This document shows, in pieces, positions 45,529 to 54,410 of a DNA stretch of 64,000 nt (position 1 is the first letter of the stretch; every line of letters begins with the position of its first letter). This DNA is from Corynebacterium sp. CNJ-954 (GTDB lineage: Bacteria > Actinomycetota > Actinomycetes > Mycobacteriales > Mycobacteriaceae), in assembly GCF_001942345.1 (NCBI RefSeq), contig NZ_MKKI01000042.1, positions 205,520 through 269,519 of the forward strand. Reading direction: 5' to 3'. Both the position numbers and the translations under genes were made by a program. The notes below the pieces were generated by a model. It was not told the DNA's origin and ran no database searches. It saw only the letters and a list, made by a program, of their open reading frames with translations.

Positions 45529-47415
45529 CTACCCGGACCTGCCCGTCCGGCTTGTGTCGCCCTCCGGTTGAGTGCCCTCACCGGACTCGGACAGGTCGAG
45601 GTCCCCGAAAGCGTCGTAGTCGTCCGGATCCGCCGCGCCGATGTCCCCGACGACACCGACGTCCCCGGCGACGATGATGTTGCCCGGGACAATGAGGTTG
45701 CCTTCCTCGTCGTACGTCGCGACGGGGAGTTCATCACCGGTCTCGTCGTAGCCGGGGGCGGGCCTGCGCTCATTCTCCTCCAGTGCTTCGGGACTGTCCG
45801 TCTTCTCCCACTGCCTGGTCCTGGGTTCCGGCCTGGCGTGGTAGTCGTTGTTCATCCCCTTGAGAATCGAGTACATCATCACGAAGAACATGAGGAAGAA
45901 CGGAAGCCCGATGATGATCGCGACCTCCTGCAACGCCTCGATACCTGCGTCGGGGGACATCACCAGGATGGCCGCGGCCACGGCGCCGATCGACACCGCC
46001 CACAGCACCCGCTGCCATGTCGGGGTGACGTTCTCCTCCCCGACCGCGAACATGTCGGTCACCAGGGCGGATGAATCTATGGACGTCACGAAGAAGATGG
46101 CGACCACGACAAGGGCGAAGCCGCTGACCACAGTGCTCCACGGCATGGTGTCGAGAAGAATGAACAGGGACGATGCCGCGTCCCCCTGCTCGACGACGGG
46201 GCCGGACACGCTCCCCGGGCTCTGCCGTTCAGCGTGCAACCCGGCATAACCGAAGACGGCGAACCACACCAGGATGAACAGGGCCGGCAGTGCCAGCACA
46301 CCGCCGACGAATTCGCGGACAGTGCGTCCCTTGGAGATGCGCGCCACGAACATGCCGATGAACGGCGACCAGCAGATCGTCCAGGCCCAGTAGAAGACCG
46401 TCCACGTACCCTGCCAGCCTTCCGCCGTGATCTCGTCGGCGTCGGACCAGAACATCAGTCTCGGCAGCCACTCCGCATACAACGAGGCCGTGTCCATCGT
46501 GCCCCGCAGCAACATCAGTGTCGGCCCGGCGACCAGGACGAACAGCATCAGGACGACCGCCATGATGATGTTGATGTTCGAGAGGTTCTTGATGCCCTTG
46601 TCGAGCCCCGCCGCGACCGACCAACTTGCCACCGCGACGATGACGACGATGATGCCCACCAGCACGAGGGTCGAGCTGTCGATACCGAACACAGTGCCCA
46701 GGCCGGACTCGATCTGCAGGGTGCCGAGACCGAGGGAGACGGCGATACCGAACACGGTGCCGATGATCGACAGCGCGTCGATGAGCTTCCCCGGCCAGGA
46801 GTAGATCGCCCCGCCCAGGATGGGAGCGAAGATCGAGGACACCCGCGGGGGCAGGTTGCGCTTGTAGATGAAGTACCCGAGCGCCAGACCAGGCAGCGCG
46901 AAGATGACCCACATATGGATTCCGAAGTGGTACATCGTGAAGCCCATCGCCTGGTTGACGGCCTCATGGGACATGGGTTCCTCATTCTGCATGGGAACAT
47001 TCACCGCGTGGTTGATCGGCTCCGCGACACCCCAGAACATCAGCACGCTACCCAGGCCACCGGCGAACAGCATGGCGAACCAGCTCTTCAAGGAGTATTC
47101 GGGTTTCTCGCCGTCCGGCCCCAGCCGCATCCGCCCGAAATGGCTGAACGCCAGGGCGACGAGGAACAGCAGCGCGATCGTCACGCCACCGACATAGAGC
47201 CAGTTCAGGTTGGTCATCAACCAGCCGGAGACTGTCGAGAATGAATCACGCGCACTGTCGCCGAAAACCACGCAGACCGCAACGAACAGGACGATGAATC
47301 CGGCGGACACCCAGAGGATGAGCGGATCCGGGCCACGCTTCTTCACCTCCTCCCCTGTGTCACTGCTGGTTGCCGTCCGACGGGCGGCAGGTGAAGTGTC
47401 AGGCGAAGAAGTCAC
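45529..47415 (-). CDS. BCCT-family betaine/carnitine/choline-type transporter (628 aa)
   Basis: A 12-helix, sodium-coupled carrier for compatible solutes such as glycine betaine or ectoine. The BCCT signature is clear in TVFYWAWTICWSPFIGMFV with the following RISKGRTVREF; the Na/substrate helix GLGTLQIESGL and the Trp-rich FGIHMWVIFALPGLALGY are also present. The GTG at 47415 follows GGAGGAA. The C-terminal tail is acidic and glycine/valine-rich (about 70 residues), unlike the basic regulatory tail of BetP, so osmosensing may differ. Substrate not determined. Confidence 0.88.
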   Translation of the reverse strand: MTSSPDTSPAARRTATSSDTGEEVKKRGPDPLILWVSAGFIVLFVAVCVVFGDSARDSFSTVSGWLMTNLNWLYVGGVTIALLFLVALAFSHFGRMRLGPDGEKPEYSLKSWFAMLFAGGLGSVLMFWGVAEPINHAVNVPMQNEEPMSHEAVNQAMGFTMYHFGIHMWVIFALPGLALGYFIYKRNLPPRVSSIFAPILGGAIYSWPGKLIDALSIIGTVFGIAVSLGLGTLQIESGLGTVFGIDSSTLVLVGIIVVIVAVASWSVAAGLDKGIKNLSNINIIMAVVLMLFVLVAGPTLMLLRGTMDTASLYAEWLPRLMFWSDADEITAEGWQGTWTVFYWAWTICWSPFIGMFVARISKGRTVREFVGGVLALPALFILVWFAVFGYAGLHAERQSPGSVSGPVVEQGDAASSLFILLDTMPWSTVVSGFALVVVAIFFVTSIDSSALVTDMFAVGEENVTPTWQRVLWAVSIGAVAAAILVMSPDAGIEALQEVAIIIGLPFFLMFFVMMYSILKGMNNDYHARPEPRTRQWEKTDSPEALEENERRPAPGYDETGDELPVATYDEEGNLIVPGNIIVAGDVGVVGDIGAADPDDYDAFGDLDLSESGEGTQPEGDTSRTGRSG

Positions 47416-47764
47416 ATCGTATCCGGTTCCTCCGGACTGCGACCGAACGTAGCGTCGCACCCGGATGGTTGAGGTCAAGTGGACAACTGTTCTCCGAGTC
47501 TACAGGGAAATCTCAGGCTGGCCGTGAGACGACGAGGACCCTGCGGACACAGGCGACCCCCGGCTCCTGACGAACCGGGGGTCACCTGCTGACGTTTCAA
47601 GAGGAGAATGCTCAGCTGCCGTATACGGGGTCCTTTCGCGACGACCGTCCTGGATATCACCTCACCACCTGAGGTGGCGATGTCTCCGACAGTACGACGA
47701 CGAGGTTGGAGAACCCTGACAGACCGCTGGAATGTCTGTCGGAGCTGTCTCAGACCTGGATACG
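47416..47764. other. 349-bp intergenic region with dyads, no gene
   Basis: Between the protease and the BCCT transporter (both minus strand). A GACCCCCGG/CCGGGGGTC stem at 47555-47583 may be a terminator. Overlapping palindromes CACCTCA-N5-TGAGGTG (47658-47676) and CCACCT-G-AGGTGG (47665-47677) look like regulator sites. GACAGAC-N9-GTCTGTC (47718-47740), 25 nt past the protease stop, may be the protease terminator. No convincing reading frame. Confidence 0.5.
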
Positions 47765-48568
47765 TCAAATGCGGTCGAGGTGTTCACGTGTCCCGTCGAA
47801 CGTGTTGAACAGGACCGGGGTGCCGTTAGACAACGTCCCCACGATGTGACGCTTCCCGTCCTTACCTGCCACATGGAGCGGACTGCCGGAATCTCCTCCG
47901 ATCGCGGGGATCAACGCCGTGATCTCCTCCGTCTCGGCGTTCACGGCGAGCACCGGACCACAGGTGCGGCCCGACATCGTGCCGTCCTTGCACACGATGC
48001 TGCCCACCAGGTTCTGACTCACCGGCACCGGGTCACCCAGCGGCTGGCTCGCGCCCCGCAGGAAGTCGTCGAGCACCGGGATTCCGGTGTCGGCGGTGCT
48101 GGAGACCTGGCCCGGATCCGGGGTAACCGAGTCGTCGAGACGGAACCAGGAGAAGTCATCGAGCCCGGCGAAAGGTTCAAAAGGATTCGCGGTGCCCCCA
48201 CGGATCACTCCACCGGCGTCGATGTCCTCGGTATCAGCGAGTAGACGGCCGTCCTTGGTGGAGATCTTCACTACCGGTGAACCGACCTCCTCCGGGTTGA
48301 GGCAGTGCCCGGCAGTGACACCGTAGAAAGTGCCGTCGCGCTCAGCGACCGAATTCAAGGTGCAGATCGACTCCCTGCCATCGGCTGTGGTGATGATGAT
48401 GCCGTCACCGGCGTGGGTCGACGTCTCGGCCCCTGCGGTGGCCGGCAGTGCCATGGCAGATCCACCGGTCACGAGCGCGACCGCCATCGCTCCTGCGGAC
48501 AGGATTCTGCCGATCGAGCGCCGCGGACGACCGTCGGAGCGTTCGGCTGACACGGTTGTTCTACGCAT
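47765..48568 (-). CDS. Secreted trypsin-like (chymotrypsin-fold S1) serine protease (267 aa)
   Basis: Exported peptidase. The signal peptide has a basic start and hydrophobic core (ILSAGAMAVALVTGGSAMALPATAGAE). The catalytic His is in YGVTAGHCLN, Asp probably in LDDFSWFRLDD, and Ser in AIGGDSGSPL. Cys residues in ICTL/GHCLN and VCKDG/RTCGP give two likely disulfides. The ATG at 48568 (MRRTTVS) is chosen over an upstream in-frame start. Substrate unknown. Confidence 0.82.
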   Translation of the reverse strand: MRRTTVSAERSDGRPRRSIGRILSAGAMAVALVTGGSAMALPATAGAETSTHAGDGIIITTADGRESICTLNSVAERDGTFYGVTAGHCLNPEEVGSPVVKISTKDGRLLADTEDIDAGGVIRGGTANPFEPFAGLDDFSWFRLDDSVTPDPGQVSSTADTGIPVLDDFLRGASQPLGDPVPVSQNLVGSIVCKDGTMSGRTCGPVLAVNAETEEITALIPAIGGDSGSPLHVAGKDGKRHIVGTLSNGTPVLFNTFDGTREHLDRI

Positions 48569-48669
48569 AATGCTGTTCCTTCGCTGAGCCGGGGGCGGTA
48601 CGTAGGGGATTGTAGCGTGTCGCGGACACATATGCTCTCAGAGCAGAAAGTACCGGTACCCTTGTCCCC

Positions 48670-49272
48670 ATGCCGTTTCGTCGTCCGTCTTCCCCACCGA
48701 AATCTCCGGACCGTCCCCAGACCGAGCGCGATCTGACTTATGCGCAGGACATGGCCGGGCTCTCCGCGTCGATCCGCGACATCGGCGACCATCCCGCGAT
48801 CGCTGAGCGACTGCAGAGCGGAGGGTTCCACCACCTCAGCCACAGTCGTGTCATCGGACACGGAGCCGCCGACCGCGACAGGGCGCTGACGAACCTCTTT
48901 TCGGGACGGGCGCACCGTGTCGCTGGCGCGCCCCTGCACCGCAGTGGTACTCCCCTGTCGCCGGAAGCACCGGTCACCGTGGGAGACGTCGTCACCGTCA
49001 CCCCTGGCCGGGGTCTGCTCACCCCGCTGGACTCACCCTGCCTGGTCCTGGCGGCAGGACCGTCCTCGATGATCTACGGCACACTGCCGGGGCACGTCGA
49101 GTGTGGCGAGGAGTTCTTCGGGGTGTCGCTCAACGAGGACGGCACGGTCACCGCCACGGTCAGTGCCTTCTCCCGCCCGGGACGCCTGATCACCCGATTC
49201 GGCGGCGCGCTCGGCCGCCGGATCCAGGCCAGGATGGCGTCCGCCTACATCAGGGGCATGGAGGCTGCCTGA
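48670..49272 (+). CDS. DUF1990-family protein (200 aa)
   Basis: Resembles the DUF1990 family of actinobacteria and plants. Typical segments are RALTNLFSGRAHR, VGDVVTV, PCLVLA, YGTLPGHVECGEEFFGVSLNEDGTV and VSAFSRPGRLITRFGG, ending in the AYIRGM helix. The N-terminal 40 residues are Pro/Arg-rich. No catalytic residues are known for this family. It is divergent from the protease gene and converges on the 2-hydroxyacid dehydrogenase gene. Confidence 0.75.
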   Translation: MPFRRPSSPPKSPDRPQTERDLTYAQDMAGLSASIRDIGDHPAIAERLQSGGFHHLSHSRVIGHGAADRDRALTNLFSGRAHRVAGAPLHRSGTPLSPEAPVTVGDVVTVTPGRGLLTPLDSPCLVLAAGPSSMIYGTLPGHVECGEEFFGVSLNEDGTVTATVSAFSRPGRLITRFGGALGRRIQARMASAYIRGMEAA

Positions 49273-49291
49273 CCAGTCCGGGGTCGATCCG

Positions 49292-50239
49292 TCAGTAGCC
49301 CTTGGCGGGGTCCAGTTCCGTCGGCATGCGGTCTCCGGCGATGAATGCCCTGTAATTCTCCGCGACCGGCCCCGCCAGCTGGGCGTCCATCGACGCCCGG
49401 GTGTTCGCCGAATGAGTGGTGATGGTGACATTGTCCATGTTCCACAACGCATGACCGTCCGGGAGGGGTTCGGGGTCGGTCACGTCAAGGCCTGCCCCGC
49501 CGAGCTGACCTGAGTCCAGAGCGGCGACGAGGTCCTCGGTCACCACCACCGGGCCACGGGCGACGTTGATCACCGTGGCCCCGGGGCGGAACTCCGAGAA
49601 GAGATCCGCGTCGAACAGGCCCCGGGTCTGACCCGTCAGAGGAACGGCGATCACTGTGTGGTCGGCGGCGGCGACAGCCTCCTTGAGGTCGTCGATCGGG
49701 ACGGTCCGCGCCGCACCTTCCACCGGATGACCGGTGCGGTTGACGGCGATGACGTCGGCGCCGAACGGGGAGAGCATCTCGATGAGGTGACGGCCGATGC
49801 CTCCCGCGCCGACCACCGCGACGGTCGCGCCGTGCAGCCACCGGGTGTTCTCGTCTACATCACGCCACACGGACCAGCTGGCCGCGCGTGCGATCCTCTT
49901 GTGCATGTGGGTGACCGACAGCAGCAGTGCCACCGCACTCTCGGCGACCTGACGTCCATAGACCCCGGAGGCGTTGGACCACCGGCGGTCCCCTTCCCGG
50001 CCGGCGGTGATGACTCCTTCGGCGAAGAAACCCTCGATACCTGCCTGGCACAGCTGGACCCATTTCACCCGGTCGGGGAGATCAGGGAAGTCGGCCGGAG
50101 CGACCCCGTGGCAGATGAACGCGTCCGCCTCCGCAAGATCGTCGACGAGCACGGCTCCGGCGTCCTCCAACGCCGTCCGCGTCTCGGGGAGGGGGAGCCT
50201 GGCGGTGAAGATGTTCAAGGGTGTTGTCTGTCGGGTCAT
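49292..50239 (-). CDS. D-isomer-specific 2-hydroxyacid dehydrogenase (315 aa)
   Basis: An NAD(P)H-dependent oxidoreductase. The Rossmann motif is VAVVGAGGIGRHL. The catalytic positions are Arg in INVARGPVVV, Glu in DVTDPEPLPDGH and His in TITTHSAN, giving the Arg-Glu-His set of the family. The ATG at 50239 is chosen; an upstream start at 50251 is possible. Substrate unknown (glyoxylate/hydroxypyruvate or phosphoglycerate-like). Confidence 0.85.
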   Translation of the reverse strand: MTRQTTPLNIFTARLPLPETRTALEDAGAVLVDDLAEADAFICHGVAPADFPDLPDRVKWVQLCQAGIEGFFAEGVITAGREGDRRWSNASGVYGRQVAESAVALLLSVTHMHKRIARAASWSVWRDVDENTRWLHGATVAVVGAGGIGRHLIEMLSPFGADVIAVNRTGHPVEGAARTVPIDDLKEAVAAADHTVIAVPLTGQTRGLFDADLFSEFRPGATVINVARGPVVVTEDLVAALDSGQLGGAGLDVTDPEPLPDGHALWNMDNVTITTHSANTRASMDAQLAGPVAENYRAFIAGDRMPTELDPAKGY

Positions 50240-50313
50240 GCCCCCAGTCATACCTTCTGTGCCTGAACTACCGCCCCGGCACCCCCGGACGTACCCCTGA
50301 ACGTCGCCTACGG

Positions 50314-50991
50314 TCAGCCGAGTCGCTCACGGAGTTGGTCGAGGGTGTCGTTGAGCTGATCTTCAAGCCCCGGGTCGAGAGTCGGAAGATCAGGGAGATT
50401 GCTGGGCAGGTCCTCCAGTTCGGACGGGATCTCGATGTCACTGGGCAGTTCGAAGGGAGGAGCGGCCGGATCGTCCCCGGTCGTCTCCTGAGGAGCCTGC
50501 TCCTGGGTGGTTTGAGGGGCTGTCGAAGTCGTCGGGCCGGGTGCGGTACCGCCCTCGTCGTCATCACCGAACACGAAGACGACCAGAATCAGCGCGACAG
50601 CGACCAGAGCTGCGAGGACCAGCAGGATCACAGCCAGAACGCCTCGGCGCTTCTTTCCACCCTGAGGACCGTCCTGCGCGGCACCGAACTCCGGCTGGCC
50701 GTACTGCTGTTGTGCGTACTGCTCCTGTACGTAGGGGTCACCGTACGGCTGCCGGTAGTCCGGCTGCGCAGGCGGGATCACCTGTGTTTCATCGGCGTTG
50801 CCGTGACGGTACTGCGGAGGCTCCGGAGACGGCTGTTGAGCGCCACCGGACCACACCGTCGTCGGGTTCTCGTCGGGCGGGACATCGCCCGACCCCTGTG
50901 CCGAACCCGAACGGTCCCACGCCGTTGTCGGAGTCTCGTCCTCCGGGCGCTCACCGTCACCCTGCGTACCCCACCGACCGTTCGGGCTCAT
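50314..50991 (-). CDS. Single-pass membrane protein with Pro/Gln-rich cytoplasmic part (225 aa)
   Basis: Family not recognised. A ~115-residue disordered N-terminus rich in Pro, Gln, Tyr and Thr (YVQEQYAQQQYGQPEF) and a basic stop (GGKKRRG) precede one transmembrane helix (VLAVILLVLAALVAVALILVVFVFG). An acidic, Thr/Pro-rich extracellular tail follows, ending in a short amphipathic helix LNDTLDQLRERLG. The repeated TPTTAW/NPTTVW motifs resemble forkhead-associated or kinase-substrate Thr sites of actinobacterial envelope proteins; that is an inference. ATG at 50991 with AAGGA upstream. Confidence 0.65.
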   Translation of the reverse strand: MSPNGRWGTQGDGERPEDETPTTAWDRSGSAQGSGDVPPDENPTTVWSGGAQQPSPEPPQYRHGNADETQVIPPAQPDYRQPYGDPYVQEQYAQQQYGQPEFGAAQDGPQGGKKRRGVLAVILLVLAALVAVALILVVFVFGDDDEGGTAPGPTTSTAPQTTQEQAPQETTGDDPAAPPFELPSDIEIPSELEDLPSNLPDLPTLDPGLEDQLNDTLDQLRERLG

Positions 50992-51069
50992 CGCCACGTC
51001 CTTTCCGTCTGGGCACGGTCATCGCCACCGTGCCCGGTCCACGAAAAGACTACCTCACCGACGCACTGG

Positions 51070-51828
51070 TCAGCGTGACAACGGAGCGTCCCACGGAACC
51101 GCCGGCACCGTGGGCAGATACGCCATGACGTCACCGGTCTGCTCGCCTGCCGTGCCGTAGGTGACCGCGGCGACGTTGAACAATGACCCGCCCACGGATG
51201 CGCTGGCCACAACAGACGGCCCCTCGTCGGACCAGCCCCATTTGGTTCCGGTCACGAACGGGAGGTTGTCGGTCCCCCAGTTCTGGCGTGTACCGTCCGC
51301 AGCCACCGGCTCGGCGGTCTCCATCCAGTGCAGGATCGGTGAGGACGGGTCGCGGAGCTGTTTCGCGCGCAGGAATGACGCCGCATCAGCCGCAGAGGTC
51401 GTCGAGTACCCCCAGTCGGCATGGCCGTCGGTCGACGACAATCCGTACTCGCGAGCGGTGGCGTTGATGCTGTCAGGGTACTTGGCGTAGAGCTGCGCAG
51501 CCGCAGCGTCGTCACTGGCACGCACCGCACGCTCCGACAAGGCACGGTCCGAGTCAGAACCGTCGCCGTGACGTAGGGCGTAATCGACGATGTACAACTT
51601 CACGATCGACAGCCCCGGCCGGGTCTCCCCGGCGTTGGCCGTCCCGCCGTTGTAGATCGGCGAGTTGACGGCGATGGAGGTCCTGGGGTTGATCGTGGGG
51701 AGGACCGGATCCGCTGCTGCCGGCACGACCGCGGCCACAGCACCGCCTCCGACGACCAGCATGCCGACGGCGGCGAGCCGGCAGGCCGCGGAAACCTTCC
51801 TCGACCTACCCCGGTTGCTGATATCCAT
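51070..51828 (-). CDS. Secreted serine hydrolase of the beta-lactamase-like fold (252 aa)
   Basis: The signal peptide (LAAVGMLVVGGGAVAAVVPAAADP) is followed by a compact domain with Ser74-Ile-Val-Lys77, an SxxK motif in a helix-like context (GLSIVKLYIVDYALRHG). A Ser/Asp-rich middle (RASDDAAAAQLYAKY) and a Lys-Trp-Gly segment (FVTGTKWGWSDEG) sit where class A beta-lactamases have the KTG strand. Catalytic activity and substrate are unproven. ATG at 51828 after a purine-rich GGGAGAGACG. Known relatives in corynebacteria and mycobacteria are unassigned secreted proteins. Confidence 0.65.
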   Translation of the reverse strand: MDISNRGRSRKVSAACRLAAVGMLVVGGGAVAAVVPAAADPVLPTINPRTSIAVNSPIYNGGTANAGETRPGLSIVKLYIVDYALRHGDGSDSDRALSERAVRASDDAAAAQLYAKYPDSINATAREYGLSSTDGHADWGYSTTSAADAASFLRAKQLRDPSSPILHWMETAEPVAADGTRQNWGTDNLPFVTGTKWGWSDEGPSVVASASVGGSLFNVAAVTYGTAGEQTGDVMAYLPTVPAVPWDAPLSR

Positions 51829-52066
51829 CGTCTCTCCCTGTCTCTCGCTGACTCGTTCGGTCCACGCCCCGACAGCCCCCGTCCGACGATCGGTCCGGGG
51901 CACGTCAGGTACTGTCCGGGACGCCCAGGCACCCCATGTTATCCGTATCCGGGGTTGCCCGTGTACCAACCCGCAGGTCTGACCCACTATGCTCAAGGGC
52001 GAGTACATACGGGAGGACGTGACTACCTCCTGCTGATCCACTGCTGACTCACTCAGGAGAGATGAG

Positions 52067-52354
52067 ATGACCCGCACCCGCCGGACCACCGCCCTACTCG
52101 CTGCCGCTGTTCTGGCGCTGGGGGCGACCGCCTGCCAACCGCCCAGCGAGAACGACAGTGAGCGAACCGCTCCGTCGACCGAGGTCACCCCGGACAGCGG
52201 CTACGAGGGTGCTGGTGTCCCGACGAGTTCATCTGCCAGCGGGTCCGCTGAGCCGTCCGAAACCGACACCATTTCCGGTGCCGACGGGGAACCGGACACT
52301 GTCGGCGACACCGAACCCTATGCGCCCGGGGCCCAGACCTCGCCCCTCTCGTAG
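52067..52354 (+). CDS. Small lipoprotein (95 aa)
   Basis: The signal peptide ends in the lipobox LGATAC (Cys23), so it should be lipid-anchored on the outer face of the membrane. The mature part is disordered, acidic and Ser/Thr/Pro/Glu-rich with no domain. An AGGAGAG ribosome site precedes the ATG. It is followed 11 bp later by the GNAT gene. Function unknown. Confidence 0.65.
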   Translation: MTRTRRTTALLAAAVLALGATACQPPSENDSERTAPSTEVTPDSGYEGAGVPTSSSASGSAEPSETDTISGADGEPDTVGDTEPYAPGAQTSPLS

Positions 52355-52365
52355 GTCCACAGGCC

Positions 52366-52965
52366 GTGTCATTCTCCCCGGAGGACGATACCGGCCCTGC
52401 CCGTCTCGCCGATGCTTCTGACATCCCCTGGATTCAGGAGCTGGAACGACGCGCCGGCGAACCTTTCCGGTCGGTCGGGCTCGACGCCGTGGCAGATGAC
52501 GAACCACCTGGTACCGCCGAGCTCGCCGCTGCTGTCGCCGACGGATGCGTCCTGGTCATCGACGGTGCCGGGACCCCTGCCTCCGGGCACCTTGCCGCGT
52601 GGCTGTGGGTGGGGACGGCGGACGGCGACTGTCTGATTGAACAGGTGTCGGTGGATCCGGCGTGCCGCGGGCAGAGACTCGGGACCCGGTTGATCAGCGT
52701 CGCCCTCGAACATGCACGTCGCCGGGAATTTCCTGCGGTATGTCTGACGACCTTCGTCGACGTTCCGTGGAACGGCCCCCTGTATCGCCGACTCGGGTTC
52801 CTTCCGCTCGCCGACGACGAACTGGGACCGGACCTCAGCGCGATCCGGGAGGACGAACAGGCGGCGGGACTGGACGTCGCCCGGCGCCGGGCCTACCGTC
52901 GGGCTGTCCCGTCCCGGACGCCGACGACCGGCAACTCGTGTTCGAGCGCCCACCTGGACCAGTAG
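52366..52965 (+). CDS. GNAT-family N-acetyltransferase (199 aa)
   Basis: GTG start. The acetyl-CoA-binding motif is EQVSVDPACRGQRLGTRLISVALEHA, followed by LTTFVDVPWNGPLYRRLGF, both typical of GNAT enzymes. The N-terminal RLADASDIPWIQELERRA is the first strand-helix. The last ~30 residues (after ARRRAYRR) look unlike the family and overlap the 3' end of the convergent CoA-transferase gene by 73 bp, so the natural end may differ. Substrate unknown. Confidence 0.78.
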   Translation: MSFSPEDDTGPARLADASDIPWIQELERRAGEPFRSVGLDAVADDEPPGTAELAAAVADGCVLVIDGAGTPASGHLAAWLWVGTADGDCLIEQVSVDPACRGQRLGTRLISVALEHARRREFPAVCLTTFVDVPWNGPLYRRLGFLPLADDELGPDLSAIREDEQAAGLDVARRRAYRRAVPSRTPTTGNSCSSAHLDQ

Positions 52966-53768
52966 TCCACGGAGTGTTCGCCGAAGAAGGCCCTCAACTG
53001 GTCGGCAGTCACGTCCAGTGGAGAACCCAGCCCCATCGCTTCGGCGAGCGCCACCGCGAAATGCGGTTCGATGGCGGCGACCGCAACGAACCCGTCCTGC
53101 GCCGGGTACATGCCGTAGAGCGGAAAGCCTCCTCCGAGAACCGCTCCGGGGCCTGAGAGCCCGAACCGCGTCGATGCAGCGAAGTCATCCACAACCTGGG
53201 CCAGACCGACCTCGCGGAACTGCCCCTCCCCCGACATCCTCGCGCGGAACACGGCCGCGAGACCGTCAGCGACGGCACGCTCGGCACCTCCCAGGTCTGC
53301 CACCGGCAGGGAGGGCATCACCGGCCCACCCCCGGCCATGGCGATCGTCCCCGCCTGCGCCTGATAGGTCAGATCATGACCCGGGGTGTCTGCGTCGTCG
53401 CCCTCACTGCCGACGATCGCCACCTGTGACAGCGTGGGGTACCGAGCATGCAGGGTTTCCCAGCCAAGACCGAGCCTGGCCAAGGCGCGCGGACGGTGCG
53501 AGGTGATCAACAGGTCCGCCGTCCCGAGATACCCGTGAAGTTCCCGCTGCCCTGCCTCGTCCTTGAGATCCAGGGTCACGGCCTGTTGGCCCGCGGTGAA
53601 GTGTGCGTAGTATCCGGGCGCCGCAAGCGCCAACGGGTCGCCGGCCGGTGGCTCCACTTTCGTCACCGAAGCCCCCAACCGGTGAAACCGGTGGGCCGCT
53701 GCCGGGCCCGGCAGATTCACTGCCAGCGAGACGACATTCACACCAGTCAGAGGTCGATCCATGGTCAT
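52893..53768 (-). CDS. CaiB/BaiF-family CoA transferase, AMACR-like, short form (291 aa)
   Basis: A class III CoA transferase or alpha-methylacyl-CoA racemase-like protein. Motifs: LTGVNVVSLAVNLPGPAAAHRF at the start, GASVTKVEPPAGDPL, TADLLITSHRP, LTYQAQAGTIAMAGGGP. The usual Asp nucleophile region would be GHDLTYQ. It is about 70 residues shorter than standard members and stops after LPVVGVRDGTARR. ATG at 53768, or 53762 two codons later. Substrate unknown. Confidence 0.75.
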   Translation of the reverse strand: MTMDRPLTGVNVVSLAVNLPGPAAAHRFHRLGASVTKVEPPAGDPLALAAPGYYAHFTAGQQAVTLDLKDEAGQRELHGYLGTADLLITSHRPRALARLGLGWETLHARYPTLSQVAIVGSEGDDADTPGHDLTYQAQAGTIAMAGGGPVMPSLPVADLGGAERAVADGLAAVFRARMSGEGQFREVGLAQVVDDFAASTRFGLSGPGAVLGGGFPLYGMYPAQDGFVAVAAIEPHFAVALAEAMGLGSPLDVTADQLRAFFGEHSVDYWSRWALEHELPVVGVRDGTARR

Positions 53769-53787
53769 GATGCTACGCGGGCCGGAC

Positions 53788-54306
53788 TCACGCCACCGTC
53801 GTTTCCGGAAGAAGCATGGACCCGGCCATCGCCACGAAGAACGCGGCGAGGATGACCACCGCAACCGTCTTCCAGCGCCGCAGGGGCAGGACGGGGAGTT
53901 CCTCGGGCGGGGCGAACATCGCCTGCTCGTCGCGGGCGAGAAGGTCCCAGTTCGCCTGGTACGCCTGGTGGGACACCATCCATTCAGACAGTGTCTTTGA
54001 GTCCCTCCGGTTGCACACCAGCCAGTACGCGCCGGGAACGAACATCATCGCACCGAACCCGATGCTCAGCAGTGCGTCCGCCGCCAGACTCCCGGCGTCC
54101 GACGACAACAACGTCAGGACCATGAGCACCCCGAGGACCGCACCAGCCCAGGCGAAACACTTCTTGGCCATGGTCGGCCGGTACTTCCGCAACCGTTCCC
54201 GTGGATCCATGGCGGTAGCACTCACGTACGAGGCCACGTCCTCCGGGATGCCCCGCCCCGGTTGATCATAGGGGTTCTGCGCTGAATAGCGACGCTCTTG
54301 TTCCAC
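53788..54306 (-). CDS. Hypothetical membrane protein, three helices (172 aa)
   Basis: Family not recognised. A cytoplasmic N-terminus of about 50 residues (RERLRKYRPTMAKK) is followed by two hydrophobic helices (CFAWAGAVLGVLMVLTLLSS and AADALLSIGFGAMMFVPGAYWLV), a hydrophilic loop with MVSHQAYQANWD, and a C-terminal helix (TVAVVILAAFFVAMAGSMLL). It lies just upstream of the CoA-transferase gene in the same direction. Confidence 0.62.
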   Translation of the reverse strand: MEQERRYSAQNPYDQPGRGIPEDVASYVSATAMDPRERLRKYRPTMAKKCFAWAGAVLGVLMVLTLLSSDAGSLAADALLSIGFGAMMFVPGAYWLVCNRRDSKTLSEWMVSHQAYQANWDLLARDEQAMFAPPEELPVLPLRRWKTVAVVILAAFFVAMAGSMLLPETTVA

Positions 54307-54410
54307 TGGACTTCCTCCTCAAACGGTGTTGTCCCTCTGAGACTACGACACACCACGGACATGACCCGAGCTCTCCTCCGTTCCCGTTCGACGCCGATAG
54401 TATGTGCCTC

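Noticed and set aside
46234..47244. 336-codon plus-strand frame opposite the BCCT gene
   Set aside because: Asp/His/Arg/Gln-rich complement of membrane helices; no family resemblance.
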